A DNA stretch of 6,000 nt from Campylobacteraceae bacterium (lineage in GTDB: Bacteria; Campylobacterota; Campylobacteria; Campylobacterales; Sulfurovaceae): contig JALWLW010000029.1 of assembly GCA_027081065.1 (NCBI GenBank), positions 1 through 6,000 of the forward strand, read 5' to 3'. The stretch's first letter is position 1, and each line of letters starts with the position of its first letter. The translations under genes were made by a program, and so were the position numbers. This document shows, in pieces, positions 1-6,000 of the stretch. Under the pieces are notes generated by a model, which ran no database searches, was not told where the DNA came from, and worked only from the letters and a program-made list of their open reading frames with translations.

Positions 1-1
1 G

Positions 2-1150
2 CTTAGAGAAGCAGGTCAAATAGAGTTTGTAACCTTTCATCAAAGCTATGGATATGAAGAGTTTGTTGAGGGGATAAGAGCAGATGTAGAGAGTGATGAG
101 ATTGGTTATAGTTTAGAAGATGGGATTTTCAAGAAGTTATGTAAAAAAGCAACTACAAAAAGTAACTCCAATTTTAATGATAAAATAGATGAACTAAAAG
201 ATGAAATTATGACAAATGGTGCTTTTGATATTACTTACAACAAAAATATTTACAATATTAACTATAGAGGAGGAAAAACTTTCCGTATTAAACCTCAAAA
301 AAGTAGTAATCAAAATACAGATTATCCTGCTTCAATAGAAAATATTCGTAAACTTTATGAAGATAGCAACAGAAAAGATATTTATAATCCAACTTATGTA
401 AAAGGTATTTTAGAATATTTATATGATAATGGATTACAAAAATATAATGATATTCAAGAGAGTGAAGAGAAAAATTATATCTTAATCATAGACGAAATAA
501 ACCGAGGAAATATCTCAAAAATCTTTGGAGAACTCATAACCCTAATAGAACCAAGTAAGAGAATAGGAGAAAATGAAGAGCTAAAACTAACTCTACCAAA
601 TAGTAAAGAACTTTTTGGAGTTCCTAAAAACCTCTATATTATAGGAACTATGAACACAGCCGATAGAAGTATAGCCCAAATAGATACAGCACTTAGACGA
701 CGCTTTAAATTTGTGGAGATGATGCCAAATAGTGATTTATTTACAAAAGAAATAGATGAAAGAAAAGAAGAGACTAAATATACAAAGAGAGCTAGTGATT
801 TAATAATTAAAGATACAAATATCAATATACGATTAATGCTAAATGCTATTAATGAACGAATAGAACAGCTTTATGATAGAGAGCATACCATAGGACATAG
901 TTACTTTTTGCCACTGATAGAAACTCCAACCAAAGATAGATTAGATGAAATTTTCAAAGTTAATATTATTCCTCTTTTAGCAGAGTATTTTTATGGTGAT
1001 TGGGCTGATATTATCATTATTTTAAACAACAATGGGTTTATTCAAGAAAAAGAACTCAAATATCCAATAACAACTAGTAGAGCAAATAAAGTTTATCAAG
1101 TTAGTGATACTTTTAGTGTTGAGTCTTATCAGAAGATTTATGAACAATAA
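2..1150 (+). CDS. mcrB: McrB-type AAA+ GTPase subunit of a type IV restriction system (5'-truncated by window)
   Basis: The frame is open from base 2 with no start, so this is the C-terminal 382 residues of a longer protein; the ATG at 209 is an internal methionine. Visible McrB-family marks are FVTFHQSYGYEEFVEG near the left edge (bases 29-76), the YNPTYVKGILEYL segment before Walker B, the Walker B block IIDEINRGN (bases 485-511), the family signature MNTADRS (bases 650-670) and an arginine-rich DTALRRRF soon after. Walker A should lie just upstream, outside the window. In this family McrB forms a GTP-hydrolysing hexameric ring that reads modified DNA through an N-terminal domain and powers cleavage by McrC. 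The stop codon shares one base with the mcrC start, so the two are translationally coupled. The N-terminal domain, and hence the recognised modification, cannot be seen. Family assignment is firm; GTP rather than ATP use is inferred from the family. Confidence 0.93.
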   Translation, partial: LREAGQIEFVTFHQSYGYEEFVEGIRADVESDEIGYSLEDGIFKKLCKKATTKSNSNFNDKIDELKDEIMTNGAFDITYNKNIYNINYRGGKTFRIKPQKSSNQNTDYPASIENIRKLYEDSNRKDIYNPTYVKGILEYLYDNGLQKYNDIQESEEKNYILIIDEINRGNISKIFGELITLIEPSKRIGENEELKLTLPNSKELFGVPKNLYIIGTMNTADRSIAQIDTALRRRFKFVEMMPNSDLFTKEIDERKEETKYTKRASDLIIKDTNINIRLMLNAINERIEQLYDREHTIGHSYFLPLIETPTKDRLDEIFKVNIIPLLAEYFYGDWADIIIILNNNGFIQEKELKYPITTSRANKVYQVSDTFSVESYQKIYEQ

Positions 1151-2421
1151 TGACCTATATTACAATATCTGAATATGGCTATATTGGTTGTGATAAAGTC
1201 TCAACCCAAAATAGTAACTTTATTAGCAAAAGAGATATAGATGAGAGTTTATTTCAAGAGCTTTATGAGTTTTGGTTAAAAGACAAAGAGAGTCAAAAGG
1301 TATTGACTTTTGAAAATGCCAAATGTCTAAAAGCTACAAGCTATGTAGGCTTAATTCAGACTCAAAATCTAAGCGTTGAGATACTTCCTAAAATATACAA
1401 TGGAGAAGATGAAGATAAATATCGTACTATTTTTATAGAGATGTTAAAACCACTCTTGGGAATAAATGAAATTGTTGTAGATAGAGCAGACCTATCGACC
1501 ACTAAAAATAGAAATATCTATGAGATGTTTATTAAACTTTTTATCGACTCCATAGACAGACTAATCCATAAAGGGTTAAAATCAGAATATATTTTAAATG
1601 AGGACAACCAACACTTTTTAAAAGGTAAATTGAAATTCAATGAACATATAAGAAAAAATATAGTGCATAAAGAACGATTTTATGTTGAGTATGATGAGTA
1701 TCAACAAAATAGAGTAGAAAACAGAGTTTTAAAATCTACTCTACAGCTTCTATTGAAAAAGAGTAGAGAGAGTGAACATAGAAAAGCACTAAGACAACAA
1801 CTGTTTGTTTTTGATGAGGTGAGTTTATCTCATAACTATCAAACAGATTTCTCCAAAATAAATATACACAGGGGTATGGAACACTACACTCTTCCTTTAC
1901 GCTTTGCAAAAGTATTTTTGCTCAATGAATCTTTTACATCATTAAGAGGAAAAGAAGATGTTTTTGCACTTCTTTTTCCTATGCAAACAGTTTTTGAAAA
2001 ATATATGGAGTTTATATTAGAGAACTCCAAAGAGCAGTTAGGCATAGAGAGAGTTCTTATAAATGGTGGAAAGAATGAGTATCTTTTAGAGTGCAAAATG
2101 GCACGACTTCAGCCTGATTATCTGCTTGAAATGAAAGATGGAAAAAAGATTATTTGTGATGCTAAGTGGAAAGTTTTAGAAAATAGTGAACAAAATGAGT
2201 GTAAAATAAATATCTCATCTTCTGATGTTTATCAGATTTTTGCTTATCATCATTTTTATAATGCTAGAGATACAGCTTGTATTTTTATTCCAAATGTTGA
2301 TATAGAGAAAAAAATACATTTGTTATTTAATAAGAGTAGCAAAAGTATTGATGTTGTTCCTATTAATTTAGAAGAGTTGATAGAGAATCATCACAAACTA
2401 AGCAAAGATGTATGTAGTTAA
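1150..2421 (+). CDS. mcrC: McrC-type nuclease subunit of a type IV (modification-dependent) restriction system
   Basis: Complete 423-residue protein. The middle carries the conserved McrC block FLKGKLKFNEHIRKN (about residues 156-170), followed by a YDEYQQNRVENRVLK stretch (181-195). The C-terminal part has a PD-(D/E)xK nuclease site: P322-D323, then D337-A338-K339 in CDAKWK, with a trailing YQIFAYH (361-367) typical of this nuclease fold. The spacing resembles the D/D/K triad known for E. coli McrC. McrC binds the McrB ring, stimulates its GTPase and cuts DNA near pairs of modified sites. The protein is longer than E. coli McrC (about 348 residues, from memory) but in the range of many bacterial homologues. 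The start ATG at 1150 overlaps the mcrB stop as TAATG; the Shine-Dalgarno is weak, consistent with coupling. All catalytic residues are present, so it is probably active. Defence role is inferred from the family. Confidence 0.93.
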   Translation: MTYITISEYGYIGCDKVSTQNSNFISKRDIDESLFQELYEFWLKDKESQKVLTFENAKCLKATSYVGLIQTQNLSVEILPKIYNGEDEDKYRTIFIEMLKPLLGINEIVVDRADLSTTKNRNIYEMFIKLFIDSIDRLIHKGLKSEYILNEDNQHFLKGKLKFNEHIRKNIVHKERFYVEYDEYQQNRVENRVLKSTLQLLLKKSRESEHRKALRQQLFVFDEVSLSHNYQTDFSKINIHRGMEHYTLPLRFAKVFLLNESFTSLRGKEDVFALLFPMQTVFEKYMEFILENSKEQLGIERVLINGGKNEYLLECKMARLQPDYLLEMKDGKKIICDAKWKVLENSEQNECKINISSSDVYQIFAYHHFYNARDTACIFIPNVDIEKKIHLLFNKSSKSIDVVPINLEELIENHHKLSKDVCS

Positions 2422-2430
2422 ATAAGAAAC

Positions 2431-2459
2431 TTTATGCTTTCTTTTAGGAAGTGTATAAA
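2431..2459 (+). promoter_or_regulatory. Putative sigma70-type promoter for the right-hand operon
   Basis: The 60-base gap after mcrC contains TATAAA at 2454-2459, preceded directly by TG and by a T-rich tract (2431-2445), with no good -35 hexamer. This pattern resembles Campylobacterota sigma70 promoters, where a strong -10 box and upstream T tracts replace a conserved -35 box. Transcription would begin near 2466, leaving a short leader with the ribosome binding site at 2471-2477. AT-rich DNA yields such matches easily, so this rests mainly on its placement. Confidence 0.4.
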
Positions 2460-2470
2460 ATTAATAAAGC

Positions 2471-2477
2471 AGGAAAG
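2471..2477 (+). promoter_or_regulatory. Ribosome binding site that decides the start of the STAS-like gene
   Basis: AGGAAAG lies a few bases before the ATG at 2482 (seven bases between AGGA and ATG). The earlier in-frame ATG at 2434 has no comparable site and would place the putative -10 box inside the coding region. This favours 2482 as the true start. Confidence 0.6.
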
Positions 2478-2481
2478 AAAA

Positions 2482-2844
2482 ATGTACAATAGCCAATACT
2501 GCCAACTCAGCCACTTAAAAGAACAAAACGCAATTCTTTGCGAGTGGAAAGCATTTTGCAAAGGCGATGACTACCGCAACCCTTTTAAATTTGCTATGGG
2601 CGAGATAGAAAAGCATAAAATTGGCACTTGGATAACCGATACTACCTATGGCTTTGAGAGTGAAGAGGCAGATACTAAGTGGCTTTTAGAGGAGTTTGTG
2701 CCTAGTATGATAAGTAGTAGTATCGAAAAGGTAGTCTTTATAATCGCTAACAATAGCCCATTTATAGAAGAGATAAAGGCTCAAGAGGTAGCTTTAAGTC
2801 AATATTTCAAGGTGGAATTGGTGGAGAGTTTAGATGCAATTTAG
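2482..2844 (+). CDS. Small SpoIIAA/STAS-like protein of unknown function
   Basis: This encodes 120 residues from the ATG at 2482; an in-frame ATG at 2434 would add 16 lysine/arginine-rich residues but lacks a ribosome binding site. There is no signal peptide or membrane segment. The pattern is a strand with W22-K23, a YR pair (31-32), an amphipathic helix (33-45), a second strand WITDTT (50-55), a helix containing W67 and P74, and a third strand VVFIIAN (84-90). This alternation resembles the small stand-alone STAS/SpoIIAA-like proteins common in Bacteroidetes and Campylobacterota, where the aspartate after the second strand and the tryptophan in the next helix recur. Those proteins are mostly uncharacterised. 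It is the first gene of the right-hand run and overlaps the acetyltransferase start by 11 bases. The gene is convincing; the fold is an inference from secondary-structure pattern and the function is unknown. Confidence 0.72.
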   Translation: MYNSQYCQLSHLKEQNAILCEWKAFCKGDDYRNPFKFAMGEIEKHKIGTWITDTTYGFESEEADTKWLLEEFVPSMISSSIEKVVFIIANNSPFIEEIKAQEVALSQYFKVELVESLDAI

Positions 2845-3331
2845 AGAAGCAACTTTAGATGATGTTCAAGAGATAGTAGAGCTTATAAATGTTGCCTACA
2901 GAGGCAAGGAGGGTTGGACAACTGAAAATGCTTTGGTTGATGGCGATAGAACTACATCTGATGAGGTTTTAGGATACCTTTACGACCCTAAAAGTCATCT
3001 ATTTGTTTTAGTAGAGAATAGTGTTAAAGCTGTTATCTGTGTGGAAGAGCAAAATAGCTGTGCCTATATTGGATTTTTTGCAGTAAATCCTAATATGCAG
3101 GGCAAAGGGGCAGGGAAAGTAGTTTTACAAAAGGCAGAAGAGTTTACGGTCGAAAATTTAGGGGTTAAAGAGTTTGTAATGAGTGTATTAGTCGATAGAG
3201 TTGAATTAGTTGATTTCTATATTAGGCGAGGCTATCTACCCACCAATGAGATAAAAGAGTACCCAAAAGGGTTAAATGTTGGCACACCCAAGCAAGAGCT
3301 AAAGGTTATAACCTTAAAGAAGAGTTTATGA
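2834..3331 (+). CDS. GNAT-family N-acetyltransferase
   Basis: A 165-residue single-domain protein matching the GNAT fold throughout. It opens with FREATLDDVQEIVELIN (residues 3-19), the usual first strand and helix. The central strand IGFFAVNPNMQ leads into the acetyl-CoA pyrophosphate loop QGKGAG (89-94), which is motif A, and the C-terminal motif B is FYIRRGY (128-134). The family transfers acetyl groups from acetyl-CoA to amines on small molecules, peptides or proteins in the cytoplasm; nothing here identifies the acceptor. The ATG at 2834 lies inside the end of the upstream gene (11-base overlap) and has GGAGAG at 2823-2828. Its stop overlaps the next start as ATGA, so it sits in a coupled operon. 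Family assignment is firm, substrate unknown. Confidence 0.92.
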   Translation: MQFREATLDDVQEIVELINVAYRGKEGWTTENALVDGDRTTSDEVLGYLYDPKSHLFVLVENSVKAVICVEEQNSCAYIGFFAVNPNMQGKGAGKVVLQKAEEFTVENLGVKEFVMSVLVDRVELVDFYIRRGYLPTNEIKEYPKGLNVGTPKQELKVITLKKSL

Positions 3332-3732
3332 GTTTTTATACTATTTTAATTTACTTACATACTATTGCTGCTATGTTACTACTGCCATTAATAACACTAC
3401 CAAAGTTATTTAATATGTACGAAAGTAAAGAAAGAAGGCTTCTGTTGCATAGATTACATACCGTTATAGGTGTAGGAGGCTGGATGCTGATAATAACTGG
3501 CTCTATAATGCTTTACCTACAAAATGGGGCTATGTTATACTTTTTTTGGATGCAGTTTTCTTTAGCTCTTTTTGTCACTATTCAAGTAATCGATCACTTT
3601 TGGGCAGATAGACAAGAGGAGTGTTTAGAGAGTGGTAAGCTGATAGATTATAGTAAATTAAAACTGTGGATGGTAGTTAAAATATTTGGGTATGGGCTTA
3701 TTGCTCTATTGATGGTTACACAGCCGAGCTAA
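3328..3732 (+). CDS. Four-helix integral membrane protein (CopD/DUF2269-like), function unknown
   Basis: This encodes 134 residues with four likely membrane helices at about 4-24, 45-64, 70-90 and 113-131. The short polar loop after helix 1 and the loop after helix 3 (91-111) carry the charged residues. Histidines sit at helix ends or inside helices (H11, H41, H44, H90), recalling small CopD-like or DUF2269-like membrane proteins in which such histidines may bind metal or haem; this is only a resemblance. There is no cleavable signal peptide, as the first helix starts almost at residue 4. The ATG overlaps the acetyltransferase stop (ATGA), so translation is coupled. A 21-base gap follows before the thioesterase. 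It is clearly a real membrane protein by composition and context, but the family name is tentative. Confidence 0.8.
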   Translation: MSFYTILIYLHTIAAMLLLPLITLPKLFNMYESKERRLLLHRLHTVIGVGGWMLIITGSIMLYLQNGAMLYFFWMQFSLALFVTIQVIDHFWADRQEECLESGKLIDYSKLKLWMVVKIFGYGLIALLMVTQPS

Positions 3733-3753
3733 ACCCTAAGAAAGGATTTTAAA

Positions 3754-4116
3754 ATGGAGAGTTATAAAGAGACATTTATTGTTAGCAAAGCTGATTGTAT
3801 ATCTGCAATAGATAGCAGCTTGCCATCTATACTAGGAACTTACACTATTGTAAAGTGGATGGAGATTGTAAGTGCTAAGTGCATTAATCAGACTTTAGAC
3901 TTAAACAAATATATTACAGTTGGCGAGCAAGTCTCTATTGAACATACTGCAATGGTAAAATTAGACGAAAAAGTTGAAATAGTAACCAGCATAAGCAAAG
4001 AAGAGAAGCGAGCGGTGTTTTTTGAAATTCAAGCACTCTGTAGTGGCAAAGTTGTAGCAACTGCAACACATAAACGCACAAAAGTACCACTAAAGCTATT
4101 AGAGAGATTAATTTGA
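3754..4116 (+). CDS. Hotdog-fold thioesterase, FlK-like
   Basis: This is a 120-residue protein, the usual size of a single hotdog domain. The long helix is TIVKWMEIVSAKCIN (31-45), followed by G57 and the strand QVSIEHTAMV (59-68), then three strands ending in KVVATATHKRTKV (99-111). The layout resembles fluoroacetyl-CoA thioesterase FlK and its relatives, whose catalytic residues are Thr42, Glu50 and His76. Here T29, E37 and H64 fall in matching places: the Thr-Glu spacing is identical (8) and the Glu-His spacing is one longer (27 against 26). Such proteins hydrolyse acyl-CoA thioesters in the cytoplasm; substrates of most bacterial FlK-like proteins are unknown, and fluoroacetate resistance should not be assumed. 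The start at 3754 has AAGGA at 3742-3746 with seven-base spacing. Its stop overlaps the next start as TTGA. Confidence 0.82.
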   Translation: MESYKETFIVSKADCISAIDSSLPSILGTYTIVKWMEIVSAKCINQTLDLNKYITVGEQVSIEHTAMVKLDEKVEIVTSISKEEKRAVFFEIQALCSGKVVATATHKRTKVPLKLLERLI

Positions 4117-4673
4117 ACAAAATCATACTACTAAGACACGCAAAGGTTATTATCGATAATCCAAAAATTTATAGCAATCAAATGGGCGAGTTTATAAAAG
4201 AGTATAATAGTGCACCTATTGAAAATGCAGACCCCTCTAGTAGAGTAAAAGAATTAGTAGAGAGTGCCAATATAGTGGTAACTAGCAAGCTTTCAAGAAC
4301 GGTTCAGACACTAAACTTATTTAACAAAAAGCCCAATTTGAGTAGCAAAATTTTTAATGAAGCCCAGCTACCATATAGCAACAGAAGATTTATTAAACTG
4401 CCTGCAAAAGTGTGGGCTCCAATTTTTAGAGTGGCTTGGCTATTTGGTTATAAAAGCAATAGCGAATCTTTTGCAGAGGCAAAGCGAAGGGCAGAGCTTG
4501 GGGCAGATATGCTTATAGGGTTCTCCAAAGAGAATAAAACTTTACTTCTTGTTGGGCATGGCATAATGAACCGACTCATAGTAAAAGCTCTTGTAAAAAG
4601 AGGAGCAGTAGTAAAAGAGAAAACAGGAGATGCTAATTTAACATACAAGATATTGGAGATTGGTTTAAAATGA
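4113..4673 (+). CDS. Histidine phosphatase (phosphoglycerate mutase-like), TTG start
   Basis: The 186-residue protein belongs to the histidine phosphatase superfamily. The phosphate-pocket motif LRHA is at residues 7-10 with catalytic H9 and R8; R62 lies in SKLSRTVQT (the usual SxLxRAxQT), E83 in NEAQLP is the likely acid, and the second histidine is H149 in LLVGHG. All core residues are present, so catalysis is likely, by a phosphohistidine intermediate. The substrate cannot be told; family members act on sugar phosphates, nucleotides or phosphoproteins. The insert around residues 98-118, with aromatic and hydrophobic residues (VWAPIFRVAWLFGY), probably shapes the substrate lid. The start is TTG at 4113, overlapping the upstream stop as TTGA; no ATG exists before the LRHA motif, so TTG is well supported. 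The stop overlaps the next ATG (ATGA). Confidence 0.88.
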   Translation: MNKIILLRHAKVIIDNPKIYSNQMGEFIKEYNSAPIENADPSSRVKELVESANIVVTSKLSRTVQTLNLFNKKPNLSSKIFNEAQLPYSNRRFIKLPAKVWAPIFRVAWLFGYKSNSESFAEAKRRAELGADMLIGFSKENKTLLLVGHGIMNRLIVKALVKRGAVVKEKTGDANLTYKILEIGLK

Positions 4674-5575
4674 CAAAGTTTATAAAACCATACGGCATTA
4701 CACTACCACCAATAAAAAAAGTATTTAAGTGGAAGCTTGGTTCACTTTTTCAAAAGAGGAGAGTTTTGGTAGAGGATGATGATTTTAAATTAACTATACA
4801 TCCACTCAATGCTAGTGATTTAGATAGAGATGATGACTTTATTATCTGGCTTGGGCATACAACATTTTATATCCAATTAGATGGGGTAAAGATAGTTACA
4901 GATCCAGTTTTTGGTGATATTCCTTTAACGCCCAGATTGGCGAAATTTCCTATAGATGGGCAGGCTTTAAACCCAGATATTATACTTATTAGCCATGGAC
5001 ACTACGACCATTTAGATATGAAGTCGCTAGAGATATTAAATATCTATGCTAAAAAGAGTAAAATAATAGTGCCTCTAAAGCTCTCTAGCTACTTTAAAAA
5101 GCCAATAAATGGCGTTGAGTTAGACTGGTATGAGAAACATAAAGAGTTAGGCATTACAATAGAGGCTCTTCCATCATCGCATTGGCATAGACGAGGTTTG
5201 TTTGATTTTAACAAAGCACTATGGTGTAGCTTTATGATAAAGAGTAAAAGTAAGACTATCTATTTTGCAGGAGATACCGCTATGGATGGGCACTTTAAAG
5301 AGATAGCCCAAAAAGTCGATACTGCCGATATAGCCTTAATGCCAATAGGTGCTTATAAGCCTGTGGAGATTATGAAAGATAACCACACAAACCCACAAGA
5401 GGCACTCGAAGCAACACAGATTTTAGGTGCTAAGCAGATGATTCCCTACCACTATGGCACATTTAAACTATCAGATGAACCTATAGGCGAACCACATAGC
5501 TGGATAAAAAGATTAGCTACAACTTCTGATATTGAAGTCTCTATTCTTAATGTTGGCGAGATAAAGGTATTGTAA
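4670..5575 (+). CDS. Metallo-beta-lactamase-fold hydrolase, NAPE-PLD-like
   Basis: This 301-residue protein covers the full metallo-beta-lactamase domain. Metal-binding motifs in order are HGHYDH (H109, H111, D113, H114), SSHWH (H171, H173), GDT (D202), and YHYGTF (H261). NHTNPQEA (239-246, with H239) is another characteristic block. The order and context match the N-acyl-phosphatidylethanolamine phospholipase D (NAPE-PLD) branch, which also includes bacterial RomA-like and UlaG-like proteins; the early WLGHTTFYIQ (60-69) is typical of that branch. All zinc ligands are present, so a two-metal hydrolase is expected. Whether it acts on phospholipids is unknown: NAPE-PLD-like annotation in bacteria is mostly by homology. 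No signal peptide is seen, although the N-terminus is basic (KKVFKWK, 16-22). The ATG overlaps the phosphatase stop as ATGA, and its own stop overlaps the next start as TAATG. Confidence 0.92.
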   Translation: MTKFIKPYGITLPPIKKVFKWKLGSLFQKRRVLVEDDDFKLTIHPLNASDLDRDDDFIIWLGHTTFYIQLDGVKIVTDPVFGDIPLTPRLAKFPIDGQALNPDIILISHGHYDHLDMKSLEILNIYAKKSKIIVPLKLSSYFKKPINGVELDWYEKHKELGITIEALPSSHWHRRGLFDFNKALWCSFMIKSKSKTIYFAGDTAMDGHFKEIAQKVDTADIALMPIGAYKPVEIMKDNHTNPQEALEATQILGAKQMIPYHYGTFKLSDEPIGEPHSWIKRLATTSDIEVSILNVGEIKVL

Positions 5576-6000
5576 TGACACCATGTATCAAGCTATTAAA
5601 AAAGCAAAACATAGCATACTCCTTGCATCAGTATAGCTACGATAGTGCCGTTACCTCTTATGGAAAAGAGGCCATAGAGAAGTTAGGAGTAGATGACAAT
5701 AGGGTATTTAAGACATTAGTTGTATCTGTCGATGGAGATTTAGTAGTAGCTGTTGTACCTGCATTGGGTATGTTAAACCTAAAACAGTTAGCTAAAATTG
5801 CAGGCGGTAAAAAGGCTAAAATGGCAGAGACTTCAATAGTTGAAAAAGTTACGGGGTATATCTTGGGTGGGGTAAGCCCAGTAGCTCAAAAAAAGAGGCT
5901 ACCTACATTTATTGATAGAAGTGCTTGCAGTTTTGATACAATCTATGTGAGTGCAGGAAAGAGAGGGCTAGAGGTGGAGTTATCGCCTTACGATTTGTCT
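5575..6000 (+). CDS. ybaK: YbaK/EbsC-type Cys-tRNA(Pro) deacylase (3'-truncated by window)
   Basis: The frame is open from the ATG at 5575 to the window edge, giving 142 residues; family members are about 155-160 residues, so only a few codons are missing. Diagnostic features are FKTLVV (45-50) with the catalytic lysine at K46, the same position as in Haemophilus influenzae YbaK, and the GGVSPVAQKKRLPTFID block (98-114) with the catalytic-loop glycines and S101-P102. YbaK hydrolyses cysteine mischarged onto tRNA(Pro), correcting an error made by prolyl-tRNA synthetase. AAAGG at 5563-5567 serves as ribosome binding site, and the start overlaps the upstream stop (TAATG). It is the last visible gene of the coupled run. 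Other INS-like editing proteins of the same superfamily are possible, but the motif set points to YbaK. Confidence 0.92.
   Translation, partial: MTPCIKLLKKQNIAYSLHQYSYDSAVTSYGKEAIEKLGVDDNRVFKTLVVSVDGDLVVAVVPALGMLNLKQLAKIAGGKKAKMAETSIVEKVTGYILGGVSPVAQKKRLPTFIDRSACSFDTIYVSAGKRGLEVELSPYDLS

Noticed and set aside
209..211. ATG as the start of a shorter McrB-like protein
   Set aside because: The frame is open back to base 2 and the upstream part encodes conserved McrB sequence (FHQSYGYEEFVEG), so this methionine is internal.
634..825. Minus-strand open frame inside mcrB
   Set aside because: Lies fully opposite conserved McrB coding sequence, has no recognisable domain and is explained as a shadow of the real gene.
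1884..2096. Minus-strand open frame inside mcrC
   Set aside because: Opposite the conserved McrC coding sequence just before the nuclease site; no motif or ribosome binding site of note.
2424..2443. Possible terminator hairpin after mcrC (AAGAAA pairing with TTTCTT, followed by T's)
   Set aside because: The stem is six pairs with only one G-C pair and an eight-base loop; too weak to call an intrinsic terminator in AT-rich DNA.
2434..2481. Upstream in-frame ATG giving a 16-residue N-terminal extension of the STAS-like protein
   Set aside because: No ribosome binding site, overlaps the putative promoter, and the extension is basic and low in structure; the 2482 start has a good site.
3935..4126. 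Minus-strand open frame rich in leucine, looking like a membrane peptide
   Set aside because: It is the complement of the thioesterase gene; hydrophobic translation arises from antisense of charged/AT-rich codons.
4448..4648. Minus-strand open frame inside the histidine phosphatase
   Set aside because: Opposite the conserved VGHG region of a well-supported gene; no independent evidence.
1..6000. Frequent GAGAGT/GAGAGA words suggesting a scattered repeat or uptake-type motif
   Set aside because: They fall mostly within codons for Glu-Ser, Arg and Ser in this codon usage, without fixed spacing or flanks; no repeat unit, CRISPR array or tRNA was found by eye.

Overview
The window is AT-rich, densely packed bacterial DNA with every gene on the plus strand. 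Low GC, frequent AGA/ATA/TTA codons, one-to-four-base gene overlaps, and a putative promoter with a clear -10 box but only a T-rich tract instead of a -35 box all suggest Campylobacterota (a Sulfurimonas/Sulfurovum/Arcobacter-like organism). This is inference from style; there is no rRNA or other decisive marker.

Left part (1-2421): the 3' end of an mcrB-type AAA+ GTPase gene, followed with a one-base overlap (TAATG) by a complete mcrC nuclease gene. Together they form a McrBC-type modification-dependent (type IV) restriction system. The 5' end of mcrB, including Walker A and any N-terminal DNA-reading domain, lies outside the window.

Middle (2422-2481): a 60-base gap, the longest non-coding stretch here. 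It holds a plausible sigma70-type promoter and a good ribosome binding site for the next gene, so a new transcription unit probably starts here.

Right part (2482-6000): a tightly packed run of seven small genes. In order they are a SpoIIAA/STAS-like small protein, a GNAT N-acetyltransferase, a four-helix membrane protein, a FlK-like hotdog thioesterase, a histidine phosphatase with a TTG start, a NAPE-PLD-like metallo-beta-lactamase-fold hydrolase, and a YbaK/EbsC-type Cys-tRNA(Pro) deacylase cut by the window end. Five of the six junctions overlap (11, 4, 4, 4 and 1 bases); the other is a 21-base gap with its own ribosome binding site. The run is probably one translationally coupled operon of hydrolytic and transfer enzymes with no obvious single pathway.

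Hand-counted GC is somewhat lower in mcrBC than in the downstream run, which fits a separately acquired defence cassette beside a resident operon. I see no mobile element, CRISPR array, tRNA or rRNA. Nothing here is clearly a new biological system. The most interesting points are the defence/housekeeping boundary and the unusual gene mix in the right-hand operon.
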